Assembly: GCF_007859735.1 (NCBI RefSeq)
Contig: NZ_SIHI01000001.1
Coordinates: 2,309,249-2,373,248, forward strand
Reading direction: 5' to 3'
Length of the DNA stretch: 64,000 nt
From: Thalassoglobus neptunius
GTDB taxonomy: Bacteria; Planctomycetota; Planctomycetia; Planctomycetales; Planctomycetaceae
The notes beneath the pieces are model-generated. The model ran no database searches. It was given only the letters and a program-made list of their open reading frames with translations, and was not told the DNA's origin. Position 1 is the stretch's first letter. The number at the start of each line of letters is the position of its first letter. Positions 43,691 through 53,361 of this stretch are shown here, in pieces. Both the position numbers and the translations under genes were made by a program.

Positions 43691-44878
43691 CTACTCAAGT
43701 CGACGATTCAAGTCCGCAACACGTGCATTGAGTTCGTCGCGGCAGGCCTCCAGAGAGCTTCCCTTTGCGTAGACGGTGCAGAACGGGTCACCTTGGTGAA
43801 ATTTCACTCCCGCCTGAGGAATATCCCCGAACTCGGGATAGTCGTTGAAGCTGCAGACTTGCTCGACGAGTTCGCCGTTCGAAGTCATCTCTCGAGGAGC
43901 ATAGACAACCATCTTGCCGAAGTATTCGTTCTCCGACTGGAACGTCCAATTCAGCGTCTCAACCGAGTCATCAAAACACTTCACGTGTAGTGCAAATAGC
44001 CCCTGACAGGTGGCGAATTCGAGGATGTCCAGCGACGCAGGATAGCGAGGATTCACTTCCAGAACATACACGTCTTCATCGTCACTGACGATAAAGTCAA
44101 CTCCGAACAGGCCAACGATCCCGAGCTTCCACTTCAACAAGTTGCCCACGCGGCGCATCTTGTGTTCCAGCTCCACAGAAAGCGTGACCGGACCGATGTT
44201 TCCACACCACTGAAAATCGTGTGCGTTGGCTGCTTCTTCCCCGTGCAATTGATGAGTCAGTCCCACAAAACGAACATCGCCGGTGCTGGCTCCAGCAACA
44301 TAGATTCCGGAGTAACTCTTCCCGGAAATGAACCGCTCAAACCGGTGTTCCTCATTGAGCACCTCTGAATTCCGGGCATCTTCGGTCCATAAGATGATCC
44401 CGCTTCCGCCACTTCGTCGTGTCGGCTTCAGAAGCCATTCCCCGTTGGCTTCAGGAGGATCGGAAGAAGGTCGCCACTCCGGAATTTTCACTTGCGCCAG
44501 ACGAGTCGCTTCGGTCAGTTCCTTCGGATCACGAGCCTGCCGCACCACTGAAGAACTATTTCCCCACAGCGTGCGACTCTCTGAAATCTCGTCGAGGAGC
44601 TCGGGGTAATTCTCAAGTCCTCCAACATACACAACCGGAAGCGGAGGACGATCACTCAATCGCTTGATGAGATCATGCGGGTACTGGTCAACTCGTTCGA
44701 CATGTGCATATTGCGCAAGATCGCTGTCTCCAAACAGATCGAGGCAATCCGGCCTTAAACCCGATCTCAAGGCTGAGTAAGCAGCGGCACGTGTACTGGC
44801 ACCAATCAGAATAAAGTCAGCAGTCGGCTCAATCAACGAGAGGTTCCAATGCAAACTGAACAAAAAATCAACGACCAA
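43691..44878 (-). CDS. ATP-grasp superfamily protein
   Basis: The 395-aa frame has no ATG at its start. The TTG at 44878 gives MVVDFLFSLHWN, but another TTG at 44836 has GGAA 7 bp upstream and gives MIEPTADFILIGASTRAAAY. The core shows an ATP-grasp pattern: LLKPTRRSGGSGIILW, RFISGKSYSGIYVAG and VLEVNPRYPASLDILE (Mg-binding Asn). Such enzymes ligate a carboxylate to an amine with ATP; in planctomycetes some act in tetrahydromethanopterin-related cofactor synthesis, which I cannot confirm here. Downstream is the Gfo/Idh/MocA gene. Confidence 0.75.
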   Translation of the reverse strand: MVVDFLFSLHWNLSLIEPTADFILIGASTRAAAYSALRSGLRPDCLDLFGDSDLAQYAHVERVDQYPHDLIKRLSDRPPLPVVYVGGLENYPELLDEISESRTLWGNSSSVVRQARDPKELTEATRLAQVKIPEWRPSSDPPEANGEWLLKPTRRSGGSGIILWTEDARNSEVLNEEHRFERFISGKSYSGIYVAGASTGDVRFVGLTHQLHGEEAANAHDFQWCGNIGPVTLSVELEHKMRRVGNLLKWKLGIVGLFGVDFIVSDDEDVYVLEVNPRYPASLDILEFATCQGLFALHVKCFDDSVETLNWTFQSENEYFGKMVVYAPREMTSNGELVEQVCSFNDYPEFGDIPQAGVKFHQGDPFCTVYAKGSSLEACRDELNARVADLNRRLE

Positions 44879-45102
44879 TGATCAAAGCTAATGAGGCTCA
44901 GGGGCGTTTCCCAGTCGAAACGCAATCCGTTTATGGAAATCAGGGGAAAACCGCTTCAAAACGATTCAGTTTATGCCGAATCTTTGAGATTTCCCGGGAA
45001 GGTGAAACGGAAATCAACTTCTCACACAGAACTCCGTTTCCAATAGCGTCGACGCACCAACTGCCTCGCCTCCGACAGCCTCCATTCGCTACCATCGAAC
45101 AG

Positions 45103-45138
45103 CTTTGCAACGAAACTCAACTTTGCAACAAAATTCAA
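45103..45138 (+). repeat. Two tandem 18-bp direct repeats
   Basis: CTTTGCAACGAAACTCAA is followed directly by CTTTGCAACAAAATTCAA. They lie in the 389-bp gene-free stretch (44879-45267) between the divergent ATP-grasp and RidA genes; nothing else stands out in it. Confidence 0.75.
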
Positions 45139-45267
45139 CCGTCCCTAACGTCTGTTGATTCACCATTCACGGATGATGACGAAGAAATCTCCATGAAACG
45201 CTGAGTCAATTCGTACGGACGAAAACTCATTAACGAGCAACTTTTTCACACAGAAGGTCATCGCCCC

Positions 45268-45729
45268 ATGTCTGCAGAAGCAGCCCTCAAGTCTCTTGGT
45301 CTCGAACTCCCACCCGCACCGAAGCCTGCAGGCACCTATAAACCGATCGTCCGAATTGACAATCTGGTTTACGTTTCTGGACACGGCCCTTTACAGTGCG
45401 ACAAGACATTGATCACCGGCAAAGTTGGCGTTGATCTGGATGAAGCCGCAGCCAGGGAAGCAGCAAAAGTTACAGGTCTCGCGATTCTGGCCACCCTTCG
45501 ACAATCGCTCGGTTCACTCGACAAGGTCGTGCGCACGATCAAAGTCCTGGGAATGGTGAACTGCACACCCGATTTCGAGAACCATCCGGCAGTGATCAAT
45601 GGGTGCAGCGACCTGCTTCGAGAAGTCTTCGGGGACGACGGAGTCGGCGCCCGATCCGCAGTCGGGATGGGTTCGCTTCCCGGACGAATCGCTGTGGAGA
45701 TCGAAGCAATCTTCGAAGTCCGTGACTGA
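45268..45729 (+). CDS. RidA/YjgF/YER057c-family protein
   Basis: The 153-aa protein is of the RidA type: YVSGHGPLQ near residue 37, TGKVGVDLDEAAAREAAKVTGLAILATL, and the C-terminal GVGARSAVGMGSLPGRIAVEIEAIFEV containing the conserved Arg-Ser-Ala and Val-Glu-Ile-Glu. RidA deaminates reactive enamine/imine intermediates from PLP enzymes. This longer subgroup (LisR-like or YjgF-like) may have another substrate. Single gene, convergent with the phosphate cluster. Confidence 0.9.
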   Translation: MSAEAALKSLGLELPPAPKPAGTYKPIVRIDNLVYVSGHGPLQCDKTLITGKVGVDLDEAAAREAAKVTGLAILATLRQSLGSLDKVVRTIKVLGMVNCTPDFENHPAVINGCSDLLREVFGDDGVGARSAVGMGSLPGRIAVEIEAIFEVRD

Positions 45730-45820
45730 ACCAGCCGCATGACTCAAAGAGCTGTCACCTTTTGTTGACAGCAACTCTCTCGAGGATTGCTCAGCTTGTT
45801 GAATTGATCTGCATCCTTCT

Positions 45821-45847
45821 CGCACTGGAGAGAGCAACTTGCTCTAG
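45821..45847 (-). repeat. Dispersed intergenic element, end fragment (E)
   Basis: Read on the minus strand, CTAGAGCAAGTTGCTC is followed by a short run and AGTGCG, matching the left end of copy B. The plus-strand core AGAGCAACTTGCTCT (45831-45845) is an almost perfect palindrome. It lies between the convergent RidA and phoB genes and could act as a two-way terminator. Confidence 0.6.
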
Positions 45848-45897
45848 CTTGTCGAAGGAAACTCGTCAGCCGCGTGCAAAGAAACCCGCAATGCGGA

Positions 45898-46590
45898 TCA
45901 GATTCGATCTGGTTTGAATCGATATCCGATTCCGCGAATCGTTTCGATCAACTCTGCACGTGCGCTGAGCTTCTTTCGTAACGCACGGACATGAACGTCG
46001 ATCGTCCGTTCCATCGAGTTTGCATCTTCGCCGCGGCTGCAATCGAGAAGTTCATTCCGACTGAATGTTCGTCCGGGCTGTCGTGCGAGAGTCCACAAGA
46101 GACGAAATTCGGTCGGTGTGAGAATCAACTCATTTTCGTCGACCGTGACCATGTGATTCTTACGGTCGATCGTAATTCCATCGACAACGGTGATGTCACC
46201 CGATGGCTCTTCAGCTCCTGCCCGCCGAAGCAACGCTTTGACACGTTCAATCAGCGGACGCATCCGAAACGGCTTGGCGACATAGTCATCGGCTCCCATG
46301 TTGAACCCGACGATTTCATCCGTCTCGTGATCTTTCGCGGTCAGCATCAGAATGCGGACATTCTTGGTCCGCGGATCACTTCGCAATTCTCGACACACCT
46401 GAAGACCATCAGGCGGAGGAATCATCAAGTCGAGGATGACAATGTCCGGCACTTGACTCTGACACTTGCGAAGAGCTTCGCGTCCGTCAGTTGCCGTGGT
46501 CACATCGAAATTCTCTTTCTGCAGGTTGTACAGCAGCGCATCGAGAATCGGGATCTCATCTTCAACAATCAGTACGCGAGGTTTGGTCAT
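45898..46590 (-). CDS. phoB: PhoB-like OmpR-family response regulator
   Basis: The 230-aa regulator has a receiver domain (VEDE at 9-12, phosphoacceptor Asp54 in VILDLMIPPPDG, ThrAlaLys and LysPro at the C-terminal side) and a winged-helix DNA-binding domain (TPTEFRLLWTLARQPGRTFSRNEL, VDVHVRALRKKL, GIGYRF). It is the last gene of the pst cluster and overlaps phoU by 4 bp (ATGA), so its role in the phosphate response is inferred from context. No PhoR-type kinase is in the cluster. Confidence 0.9.
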   Translation of the reverse strand: MTKPRVLIVEDEIPILDALLYNLQKENFDVTTATDGREALRKCQSQVPDIVILDLMIPPPDGLQVCRELRSDPRTKNVRILMLTAKDHETDEIVGFNMGADDYVAKPFRMRPLIERVKALLRRAGAEEPSGDITVVDGITIDRKNHMVTVDENELILTPTEFRLLWTLARQPGRTFSRNELLDCSRGEDANSMERTIDVHVRALRKKLSARAELIETIRGIGYRFKPDRI

Positions 46591-47270
46591 GGTGATGCCT
46601 GATCTTCTCGTTCAAATTTCCCGGCGTGCCGGATGATTTTGCCTTCTACGAGATAAACAATGTCTTCCGCGATGTTGGTCGCATGGTCCGCAACACGTTC
46701 GATCGTTCGCACTGCCGAGAAGAGATGAAGCAACGCGTCGATCTGATCGGGCGACTCATGCATTCGCTGAATCAGATCGTTGATCAACTCTTCGTTCATG
46801 CGGTCAATTTCGTCGTCTTCCTCGCAAATTTGACGCGCAAGCTGGCTGTCCATATCGACATAACAGTCGATGCTTCGATGCAGCATCGACACAGCCCGAG
46901 TCGCCATTTCAGTCAACTGGCTGGGGACGGAAAACTGCGGCGTATTCAACAATCCGCAGGCTCTCTCGCTAATGCTCACAGCAAGATCCGCGACACGTTC
47001 CAGTTCCGCAGCCACTTTCATGACCGTTGTAATTCGACGCAAATCGACCGCGACCGGCTGATACAATGCGAGAATCTTCAGGCAATGATCTTCAATCCGG
47101 ACATCCCAGCGGTCAATTTCGTTGTCTTCCTGAATCAACTCTCGAGTCACTTGAAAGTCCGGACTCGACAGCTGACCGACTGACCTGTGAATCATGTCCT
47201 CAACACGTGTGCACATCGCCAGCAACTCTCTGTGCAGTTCTGAAAGGTCGAGTTGCATATGTACTGTCAT
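46587..47270 (-). CDS. phoU: PhoU phosphate-signalling adaptor
   Basis: The 227-aa protein consists of two three-helix bundles with the repeated Glu/Asp-rich metal motifs (EDNEIDRWD at about 50-58, EDDEIDRMNEEL at about 150-161) and the AELERVADLAVSISE motif. PhoU links the Pst transporter to the PhoR/PhoB pair and damps the response when phosphate is plentiful. It starts 114 bp downstream of pstB and its stop overlaps the phoB start. Confidence 0.93.
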   Translation of the reverse strand: MTVHMQLDLSELHRELLAMCTRVEDMIHRSVGQLSSPDFQVTRELIQEDNEIDRWDVRIEDHCLKILALYQPVAVDLRRITTVMKVAAELERVADLAVSISERACGLLNTPQFSVPSQLTEMATRAVSMLHRSIDCYVDMDSQLARQICEEDDEIDRMNEELINDLIQRMHESPDQIDALLHLFSAVRTIERVADHATNIAEDIVYLVEGKIIRHAGKFEREDQASP

Positions 47271-47384
47271 GGCATCACTTTCGAGAACATGAACCGCGAT
47301 CCACAGCGAGTGAAGTCATTCGTGTTGAATCTTGGTGAGATTCGTTGTTTCAACAGCTTGGATTGCCGTTCATCTCAGGACGGA

Positions 47385-48230
47385 TCAACCAAACCGACCG
47401 GTGATATAATCCTGCGTTTGCTTTTCGTCAGGATTCGTAAAGAGTTTTTCGGTATCACCCCGTTCGATCAAACGTCCTTCGTAGAAGAAGGCTGTGAAGT
47501 CACTCACTCGAGCAGCCTGCTGCATGTTGTGAGTCACAATGACGATGGTGTAATTCTCTTTGAGTTCGAAAATCAAATCTTCGATCCGCGACGTCGACGC
47601 CGGATCGAGTGCCGATGCAGGTTCGTCCATCAGCAAGACTTCCGGATCTGTCGCAAGTGCTCGGGCGATGCAGAGACGTTGTTGCTGTCCCCCGGAAAGT
47701 GCCATCGCTGAATCTTTCAAGCGGTCTTTGACCTCTTTCCAGAGTGCCGAACGGATCAACGATTTCTCGACGATTTCCGCGAGCTGCGCGCGGTCACGCA
47801 TCCCGTGAATTCGGGGGCCGTAGGCGACGTTGTCGAAGATTGATTTCGGAAAAGGAGTCGACTTCTGAAACACCATGCCGACGCGTTTTCGGAGTTCGAC
47901 GACATCGACATTGGAATCGTAGATATCTTCGTTTTCGAGCAGGACCTCACCGGTATGACGAGTCCCTTCGACGATGTCGTTCATTCGATTGAGCGTTCGA
48001 AGAAAGGTACTCTTTCCACACCCCGAAGGACCAATCAGAGCCGTCACCGCTCGCTGCGGAACAACCATTGAAATGTCAAACAGGGCCTGGTTTTCGCCAT
48101 AGTAGAAATCGAGATTTCGGGCCTCGATCATGGTCGTCTGTTCGACCGGCCCCGCTTCCCCAGACGAATCCCCTGCGGCATCGCGGTTTTGGATTGAAGC
48201 GGAAATGTCTGCCATTTTTACCTCAGTCAT
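47385..48230 (-). CDS. pstB: Phosphate ABC transporter ATP-binding protein PstB
   Basis: The 281-aa ATPase carries Walker A GPSGCGKS (67-74), the ABC signature LSGGQQQR and the Walker [12 protein letters not shown], with the usual PstB central part ([21 protein letters not shown]). The first ~30 residues are an extra, uncharacterised N-terminal extension. Start may be at the first or second Met ([10 protein letters not shown]). It follows pstA by 6 bp. Confidence 0.95.
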   Translation of the reverse strand: MTEVKMADISASIQNRDAAGDSSGEAGPVEQTTMIEARNLDFYYGENQALFDISMVVPQRAVTALIGPSGCGKSTFLRTLNRMNDIVEGTRHTGEVLLENEDIYDSNVDVVELRKRVGMVFQKSTPFPKSIFDNVAYGPRIHGMRDRAQLAEIVEKSLIRSALWKEVKDRLKDSAMALSGGQQQRLCIARALATDPEVLLMDEPASALDPASTSRIEDLIFELKENYTIVIVTHNMQQAARVSDFTAFFYEGRLIERGDTEKLFTNPDEKQTQDYITGRFG

Positions 48231-48236
48231 TTCGAA

Positions 48237-49274
48237 TTACCAATGTAGATGCCGACTTGAGCGATACCGAAGGTACACAGCAACTGCATTCAGTAACAAG
48301 AGAATAAACAGCAACACCACAATCCCTGCCGCTGCCACGTTTTTAAATTCTGCTTTTGCCTGACGAACCCAGTTGAAAATCTGAATCGGGATCGCCGTGA
48401 ATGTGTCGAAAGGTGCCTTCACCAAGCCTTCCGGGTGTTCTGCCAAATAGCCGAGGCTGTCGACATCTCCCGGAGCAAAGTAAACAAATGTCATCGCTCC
48501 CAGCATGACCAGTGGAGCCGTTTCTCCAATCGCTCGAGAGATCGACAAGATCACACCGGTCATAATCCCGGGAATCGACGCAGGCAAGACCTGAAACCAG
48601 ATCGTCTGCCATCTGGTCGCCCCTAATGCCAGCGAAGCATGTCGAATCGAGGGAGGAACCGCCCGCAGGGCTTCCTGCGAAGCAATGATAATCACCGGGA
48701 GAATTAAGAGCGTCAGCGTCATGGCTCCGGCCATCACAACTCGGCCAAACGGAAGTGGAATCAGGTAACCGTTGTAATGATCCGACCAGAAGAAGCCTTC
48801 AATCGACACCCCCAGTGCACGACTCAAATATCCTTCCTGACCAAATAGACCGAACATTCGCACGAACGCTGTCAGCCCCAAGATTCCGTAGACGATCGAA
48901 GGAACCCCGGCCAGGTTCGCCAGGTTCGTTCGGATGATCCGTGTCAGGAACGTATCGGGTGCGTATTCCTCCAGGTAGATCGCAGCTCCAATTCCGATGG
49001 GAACGGAGAACAAGCTTGTCAAACCGATCAGCCAGAGCGTTCCGAGGATCCCCGAGAGAATCCCGGCCTTCTCTGGTCGGCGAGAATCAAAACTCGTCAA
49101 GAACTGCCAGTCCAACCAGCCGACAGCCTGATACGTGACCGCCCCAAGCAAGACAATCAGCACGACAACACTTGACCAAGTCGCGAGCCAGCAGATGAAA
49201 GCAAAGAACCAACTGTCTTTCTTTCCTGATGCTCGAAGCTTTGGAGTGGATGTGGGTTGTTCTGGACCGCTCAA
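48237..49274 (-). CDS. pstA: Phosphate ABC transporter permease PstA
   Basis: 345-aa permease with six or more membrane segments and the binding-protein-dependent transport motif [23 protein letters not shown] near residue 210. The C-terminus ends in [19 protein letters not shown]. The start is a TTG at 49274 that overlaps the pstC stop (TTGA), a common coupling in pst operons. It pairs with PstC to form the channel. Confidence 0.92.
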   Translation of the reverse strand: MSGPEQPTSTPKLRASGKKDSWFFAFICWLATWSSVVVLIVLLGAVTYQAVGWLDWQFLTSFDSRRPEKAGILSGILGTLWLIGLTSLFSVPIGIGAAIYLEEYAPDTFLTRIIRTNLANLAGVPSIVYGILGLTAFVRMFGLFGQEGYLSRALGVSIEGFFWSDHYNGYLIPLPFGRVVMAGAMTLTLLILPVIIIASQEALRAVPPSIRHASLALGATRWQTIWFQVLPASIPGIMTGVILSISRAIGETAPLVMLGAMTFVYFAPGDVDSLGYLAEHPEGLVKAPFDTFTAIPIQIFNWVRQAKAEFKNVAAAGIVVLLFILLLLNAVAVYLRYRSSRHLHW

Positions 49275-50248
49275 TTGTAAACCTCACGAAATCGACGCAT
49301 GACGGCCTGAGAGAGAACGTTCATCAGCAATGTGATGCAGAACAGAGTCAGCCCGACGGCATAGAGGCTCTTGTATTCAATTGATCCGGCGGGTGTATCA
49401 CCGAGACTGACATTCACGATATACGCCGTCATCGTTTGAACACTGTGGAATGGACTGAGCGTGAGATTGGGACTTTGTCCGGCGGCGATCGTCACAGCCA
49501 TTGTCTCCCCGATCGCTCGGGAAATCGCAAGAAGAACGGCCGCCACAATTCCTGAAAACGCAGCTGGCAAAACGATTTTGACACAGACTTCGTATTTCGT
49601 CGAACCGAGAGCGTAGCCAGCTTCTCGAAGGCTTCGCGGGACAGCTCTCAACGCATCTTCACTGAGAGAACTGACCATCGGAATGATCATGATTCCCACC
49701 ACAATTCCCGCAGACAATGCGTTGTATCCATCCACATCAAACCCCATCAAACCGCTGAAAATCGGTTTCAAAAACAAGGGCGTGATGAATTCGAGCGCGA
49801 AGTATCCGTAAATCACGGTCGGGATTCCGGCGAGAATCTCCAGAAACGGCTTGATCACTCCACGAAGTCGCGGACTGGCATATTCACTCAGGTAGACAGC
49901 TGTCAGAATTCCGATCGGCAAACCGACCAAAGCCGCGATCCCGGCGACCAGAAATGTCCCCGTAAACAACGGCAGAACGCCAAACGACTGCGGTTTGAAG
50001 TTGGGCGCCCAGCGTGTTCCAAAGAAGAAATCCATCGGATTTACTTCTTCGAAGAACGCTTTCGCGGGACCAATCGTATAGACCGCCTCTGTGATCAACA
50101 CAAAAATGATGCTGAGAGTGGTCGCAATCGAGAGGGCCGCACACAGGAACAGAACGATTTCGATACATCGTTCCTGTAAGCGAAATTGATTATGTTTCGT
50201 TCTCAAAGACACGGGCACTTGCCGCCGACGAATGGAAAGTAATGGCAT
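49271..50248 (-). CDS. pstC: Phosphate ABC transporter permease PstC
   Basis: The ATG at 50248 ([18 protein letters not shown]) is preferred; a TTG at 50341 would add a non-homologous leader. The product is about 325 aa with membrane segments starting at [20 protein letters not shown] and the permease loop [24 protein letters not shown]. It lies 330 bp downstream of pstS with an intervening hairpin. Confidence 0.93.
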   Translation of the reverse strand: MPLLSIRRRQVPVSLRTKHNQFRLQERCIEIVLFLCAALSIATTLSIIFVLITEAVYTIGPAKAFFEEVNPMDFFFGTRWAPNFKPQSFGVLPLFTGTFLVAGIAALVGLPIGILTAVYLSEYASPRLRGVIKPFLEILAGIPTVIYGYFALEFITPLFLKPIFSGLMGFDVDGYNALSAGIVVGIMIIPMVSSLSEDALRAVPRSLREAGYALGSTKYEVCVKIVLPAAFSGIVAAVLLAISRAIGETMAVTIAAGQSPNLTLSPFHSVQTMTAYIVNVSLGDTPAGSIEYKSLYAVGLTLFCITLLMNVLSQAVMRRFREVYN

Positions 50249-50519
50249 TTGCTCGGGATGAATGTTCCGAACAACGAAATCTGAGTCAACAGGCGACCGA
50301 GGTCCGACGAGGTCTTGAAACCTCACTGAAAGTGAACCCAATCGTGGGCAAGCTGGCCTGCCCCTGTCCTTTGTTCAATGACTTGCTGAGTACCTTAACT
50401 CAAAACACTCGTACAAAAACAAACTCGGGGTCACAAGTGGCAACAGTTCACGGGCGACGACTCACCATCGAATCACACGCCGCTGAGTTCTCTCACAAGT
50501 GTCGCTGCAGACGGGAATC

Positions 50520-50560
50520 TCGACCGGCCGCACGAAAATCTTCGTCGCTGGACCGGTCGA
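50520..50560. promoter_or_regulatory. Stem-loop between pstS and pstC
   Basis: TCGACCGG and CCGGTCGA form an 8-bp perfect stem with a long loop, 19 bp after the pstS stop. No T run follows, so I would read it as an mRNA-stabilising or attenuating structure rather than a full terminator. The rest of the 330-bp gap to pstC shows nothing else. Confidence 0.35.
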
Positions 50561-50578
50561 TGTGTCCCTTCTCCGCAA

Positions 50579-51541
50579 CTATTCTCCGCTGACTTCTGCA
50601 ACGGCAGCTTCCAGCTTCGCTCTTTGTTCTTCGTACTGTTTGTCCGACAGTGGAACGTATCCCGATTCTTTGACCAGATCTTTTCCTTCGTCCGACAAGT
50701 AGAACTGAAGAAACTCGACCATGGTCGCATCTTTCAGCTTCGCTTTGTTGACATAGAGGAACAACGGTCGAGACAGCGGAGTGTAAGTTCCGTCTTCAAT
50801 CGTTTCAGGATTCGGAGAAACAGGCTCTCCGCCATTGTCGGCAATCGCAACAGCTCCGAGTGCCCCTTCGTTTTCGATGTAGTAGGCGTACCCGAAATAT
50901 CCGAGTGCGTACTTGTCGCCCGAGACACCTGTCACGAGGAAGTTATCATCAGCACTCTGCTGGTAGTCGCTGCGACTTGCGCCTTCTTCGCCACAAACCA
51001 CTTCAGTGAAGTAGGCGAACGTTCCGGAATCAGTGTCTGGAGCGAACAGCTTGATGATCTCTTCCGGGAAGTCGCTGCGGACTTCATTCCACTTCGTGAT
51101 CTTGCTTTCCGGTTCCCAGATCTTCTTGAGTTCTTCGACTGTCAGATCTTTGCAGAAATCATTTTCCGAGTTCACAACGACGGTCAACCCATCAATTGCA
51201 ACGGTCAGTTCGAGGAATTCGATTCCGTTTTCTTTGCAGAGTTCGATTTCCGATTCTTTGATCGGACGGGACGCATCGTTGATGTCCGTTTCACCCTGCA
51301 CGAACTTCTTGAAACCGCCACCAGTTCCGGAAGTACCGACAGGAACGCGGACACCCCGATGGGCGATCGAAAACTCTTCCGAGACAGCCACAGAAACAGG
51401 AGCGACGGTACTTGATCCGTCAATAATGATTTCGGAACCAGCACCCGAGGTTTGTGAGCCTCCTTCACCAGAACCGCTTCCGCCGCAGCCCATCGCCACG
51501 AGCGTGCAAGCACACACCAAAACAGTAAACATACGGACCAT
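50579..51541 (-). CDS. pstS: Phosphate-binding lipoprotein PstS
   Basis: The 320-aa protein has a lipobox (VAMGC, Cys19) and a Ser/Gly-rich linker. The PstS fold shows IIIDGSSTVAPVSVAVSEEF, GTSGTGGGFKKFVQGETDINDASR and DTDSGTFAYFTEVV, the last resembling the phosphate-binding loop. It is first in the cluster and presumably the most expressed gene. The candidate Pho-box direct repeats lie about 70 bp upstream. Confidence 0.94.
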   Translation of the reverse strand: MVRMFTVLVCACTLVAMGCGGSGSGEGGSQTSGAGSEIIIDGSSTVAPVSVAVSEEFSIAHRGVRVPVGTSGTGGGFKKFVQGETDINDASRPIKESEIELCKENGIEFLELTVAIDGLTVVVNSENDFCKDLTVEELKKIWEPESKITKWNEVRSDFPEEIIKLFAPDTDSGTFAYFTEVVCGEEGASRSDYQQSADDNFLVTGVSGDKYALGYFGYAYYIENEGALGAVAIADNGGEPVSPNPETIEDGTYTPLSRPLFLYVNKAKLKDATMVEFLQFYLSDEGKDLVKESGYVPLSDKQYEEQRAKLEAAVAEVSGE

Positions 51542-51611
51542 TGGGGATTCTTCCTGTCCGGGAAAGTTGAAGAATGAAACGTGATGATTGATCAGAGATG
51601 ACTCTAAAGCT

Positions 51612-51645
51612 CAATTGTTAAGACGGCAAAACCCAATTGTTAAGA
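51612..51645 (-). promoter_or_regulatory. Candidate Pho box upstream of pstS
   Basis: Two identical copies of TCTTAACAATTG (minus strand, 51634-51645 and 51612-51623) lie with exact 22-bp spacing, two helical turns, about 70 bp upstream of the pstS start. PhoB-family regulators bind 11-bp direct half-sites, so a 22-bp period fits. A further weaker match (GGGTTTTGCCG) lies midway. Not tested. Confidence 0.55.
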
Positions 51646-51663
51646 AAGAGCAAATCTTCACAA

Positions 51664-52950
51664 TCAAATTGATTCCAGTGACTGCTTCAGGTCATTGATC
51701 AGATCATCGACGTCTTCCGTGCCGATTGACAGTCGCACCAAATCGGGCGTAACCCCAGCTGCTGCCTGTTCTTCCGTCGTCAACTGCTGATGCGTGGTAC
51801 TTGCGGGGTGAATGATCAAGGACTTGCTGTCACCGATGTTGGCCAGGTGGGAGAAGAGCTTCAACTGATTGATCAATTTGATGCCATTTGCAGTCTGCTC
51901 TTCAGCGTTGCCTCCGGTGATCCCGAATCCGAAGACCGCACCACAACCGTCTGGCATGTACTTCTTCATGCGAGAATGAGACGAGTGCGATTCCAATCCG
52001 GCGTAGTTCACCCACGAGACTTTAGGATGCGATTCCAGGAATTCAGCAACCGCCTGGGCATTCTCACAGTGACGTTTCATCCGCAAGTGGAGCGTTTCGA
52101 GTCCCTGGAGGAACTGGAAGGCGTTGAATGGGCTCAAAGCTGGTCCCAGATCCCGCAGTAGCTGAGTCCGAATCTTGAGGATGTACGCCAGATTCATCGG
52201 CCCGAACGTTTCGAAGAACTTGAGTCCGTGGTACGAAGGATCCGGTTCCGTCATTTCGGGGAACTTCCCGTTGTCCCATGGGAATCCGCCCTTCTCAACG
52301 ATGACACCACCAATCGACGTTCCGTGACCGCCGATGAACTTGGTACACGAAGCAACGACGATGTCCGCACCGTGCTCAAACGGACGGAAGAGTGCCGGAG
52401 AGGCCATCGTGTTGTCGACAATCAACGGAATCCCGGCTTCGTGGGCGATTTCGCTGATCGCGTCGAAATCGGGGATATCACAACGTGGGTTCCCGATCGA
52501 TTCGAGATAGATGCAACGAGTGTTTTCATCGATTGCGGATCGGAAACTCTCTGGCTCAGCAGCATCGACGAATTTCGTCGTGATTCCAAACTTCGGAAAC
52601 GTGTAGTGAAACAGGTTGTAGGTCCCGCCATACAAGCTTGCTGAAGAGACAATATTCTGACCAGCTTGTGCGATGTTCAGAATCGCAAGAGATTCGGCAG
52701 CTTGCCCACTCGCAACCGCCAGCGCTCCGCTTCCTCCTTCGAGCATCGCCAGTCGCTTCTCGAGAACATCATTCGTCGGATTCATGATCCGGGTGTAGAT
52801 GTTGCCGAATTCCTGAAGAGCAAAAAGACGCCCAGCGTGATCGGTATCGTTGAAGACAAACGATGTCGACATGTAGATCGGAACGGCCCGCGCGTTGGTT
52901 GCCGGATCCGGAACCTGCCCGCCATGAAGACATGCTGTGTCCAGTTTCAT
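51664..52950 (-). CDS. metY: O-acetylhomoserine aminocarboxypropyltransferase/cystathionine-gamma-synthase-type enzyme
   Basis: PLP-dependent Cys/Met metabolism enzyme of 428 aa. The ATG at 52950 has a strong ribosome-binding run GGAAGAGA and gives [17 protein letters not shown]. Visible motifs include [26 protein letters not shown], the PLP lysine in [15 protein letters not shown] and [24 protein letters not shown]. It sulfhydrylates O-acetylhomoserine to homocysteine. It lies 122 bp upstream of pstS on the same strand; no riboswitch was recognised in its leader. Confidence 0.9.
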   Translation of the reverse strand: MKLDTACLHGGQVPDPATNARAVPIYMSTSFVFNDTDHAGRLFALQEFGNIYTRIMNPTNDVLEKRLAMLEGGSGALAVASGQAAESLAILNIAQAGQNIVSSASLYGGTYNLFHYTFPKFGITTKFVDAAEPESFRSAIDENTRCIYLESIGNPRCDIPDFDAISEIAHEAGIPLIVDNTMASPALFRPFEHGADIVVASCTKFIGGHGTSIGGVIVEKGGFPWDNGKFPEMTEPDPSYHGLKFFETFGPMNLAYILKIRTQLLRDLGPALSPFNAFQFLQGLETLHLRMKRHCENAQAVAEFLESHPKVSWVNYAGLESHSSHSRMKKYMPDGCGAVFGFGITGGNAEEQTANGIKLINQLKLFSHLANIGDSKSLIIHPASTTHQQLTTEEQAAAGVTPDLVRLSIGTEDVDDLINDLKQSLESI

Positions 52951-53042
52951 TGAAATCTCTTCCATCTCACTCGCTCCCCGTTCGAATCTCACAACCTGAA
53001 AAACAAATCTATTCCCGACGAATTCTCACGCAACACTCGACC

Positions 53043-53137
53043 ATTCCTGCGGTCTCTCTGTACTCGCCTGAACTCGTTTCTATTGAAGAATGCTGCGTTT
53101 GCTCGTCCGAGTTGGTGCAAACCAAAGATGACAATAC
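53043..53137 (+). repeat. Dispersed intergenic element, diverged copy (F)
   Basis: TGTACTCGCCTGAACTCG, GCGTTTGCTCGTCCGAG and TTGGTGCAAACCAAAG align in order with copies A and B. It lies in the 411-bp gap between metY and the exchanger gene; the rest of that gap is unassigned. Confidence 0.7.
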
Positions 53138-53361
53138 TCGAGAAATGACGGACGGCTGCTGTCCTTCTTCGTCGAGCATGCACACCGATGAGATAAGCCG
53201 GCCCCGATGAGCCGCCGACCTGCTGCACGCGTATGCTAGTCACACCCTTCAACAATCTCAAATGCGCGGTCATTTGAACTCGACGCCCGATCTTCTTTCA
53301 GCTACCGCGACTTCTCCAATTGGGAAACCCGGAATTTCGGCCGCGTCGCGACTTTGATCTC

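Noticed and set aside
52951-53361. Riboswitch upstream of metY
   Set aside because: No SAM-I core (the CTTATCAAGAG and GGACTGGCCC-like blocks) could be read in either strand; only the repeat copy is present.
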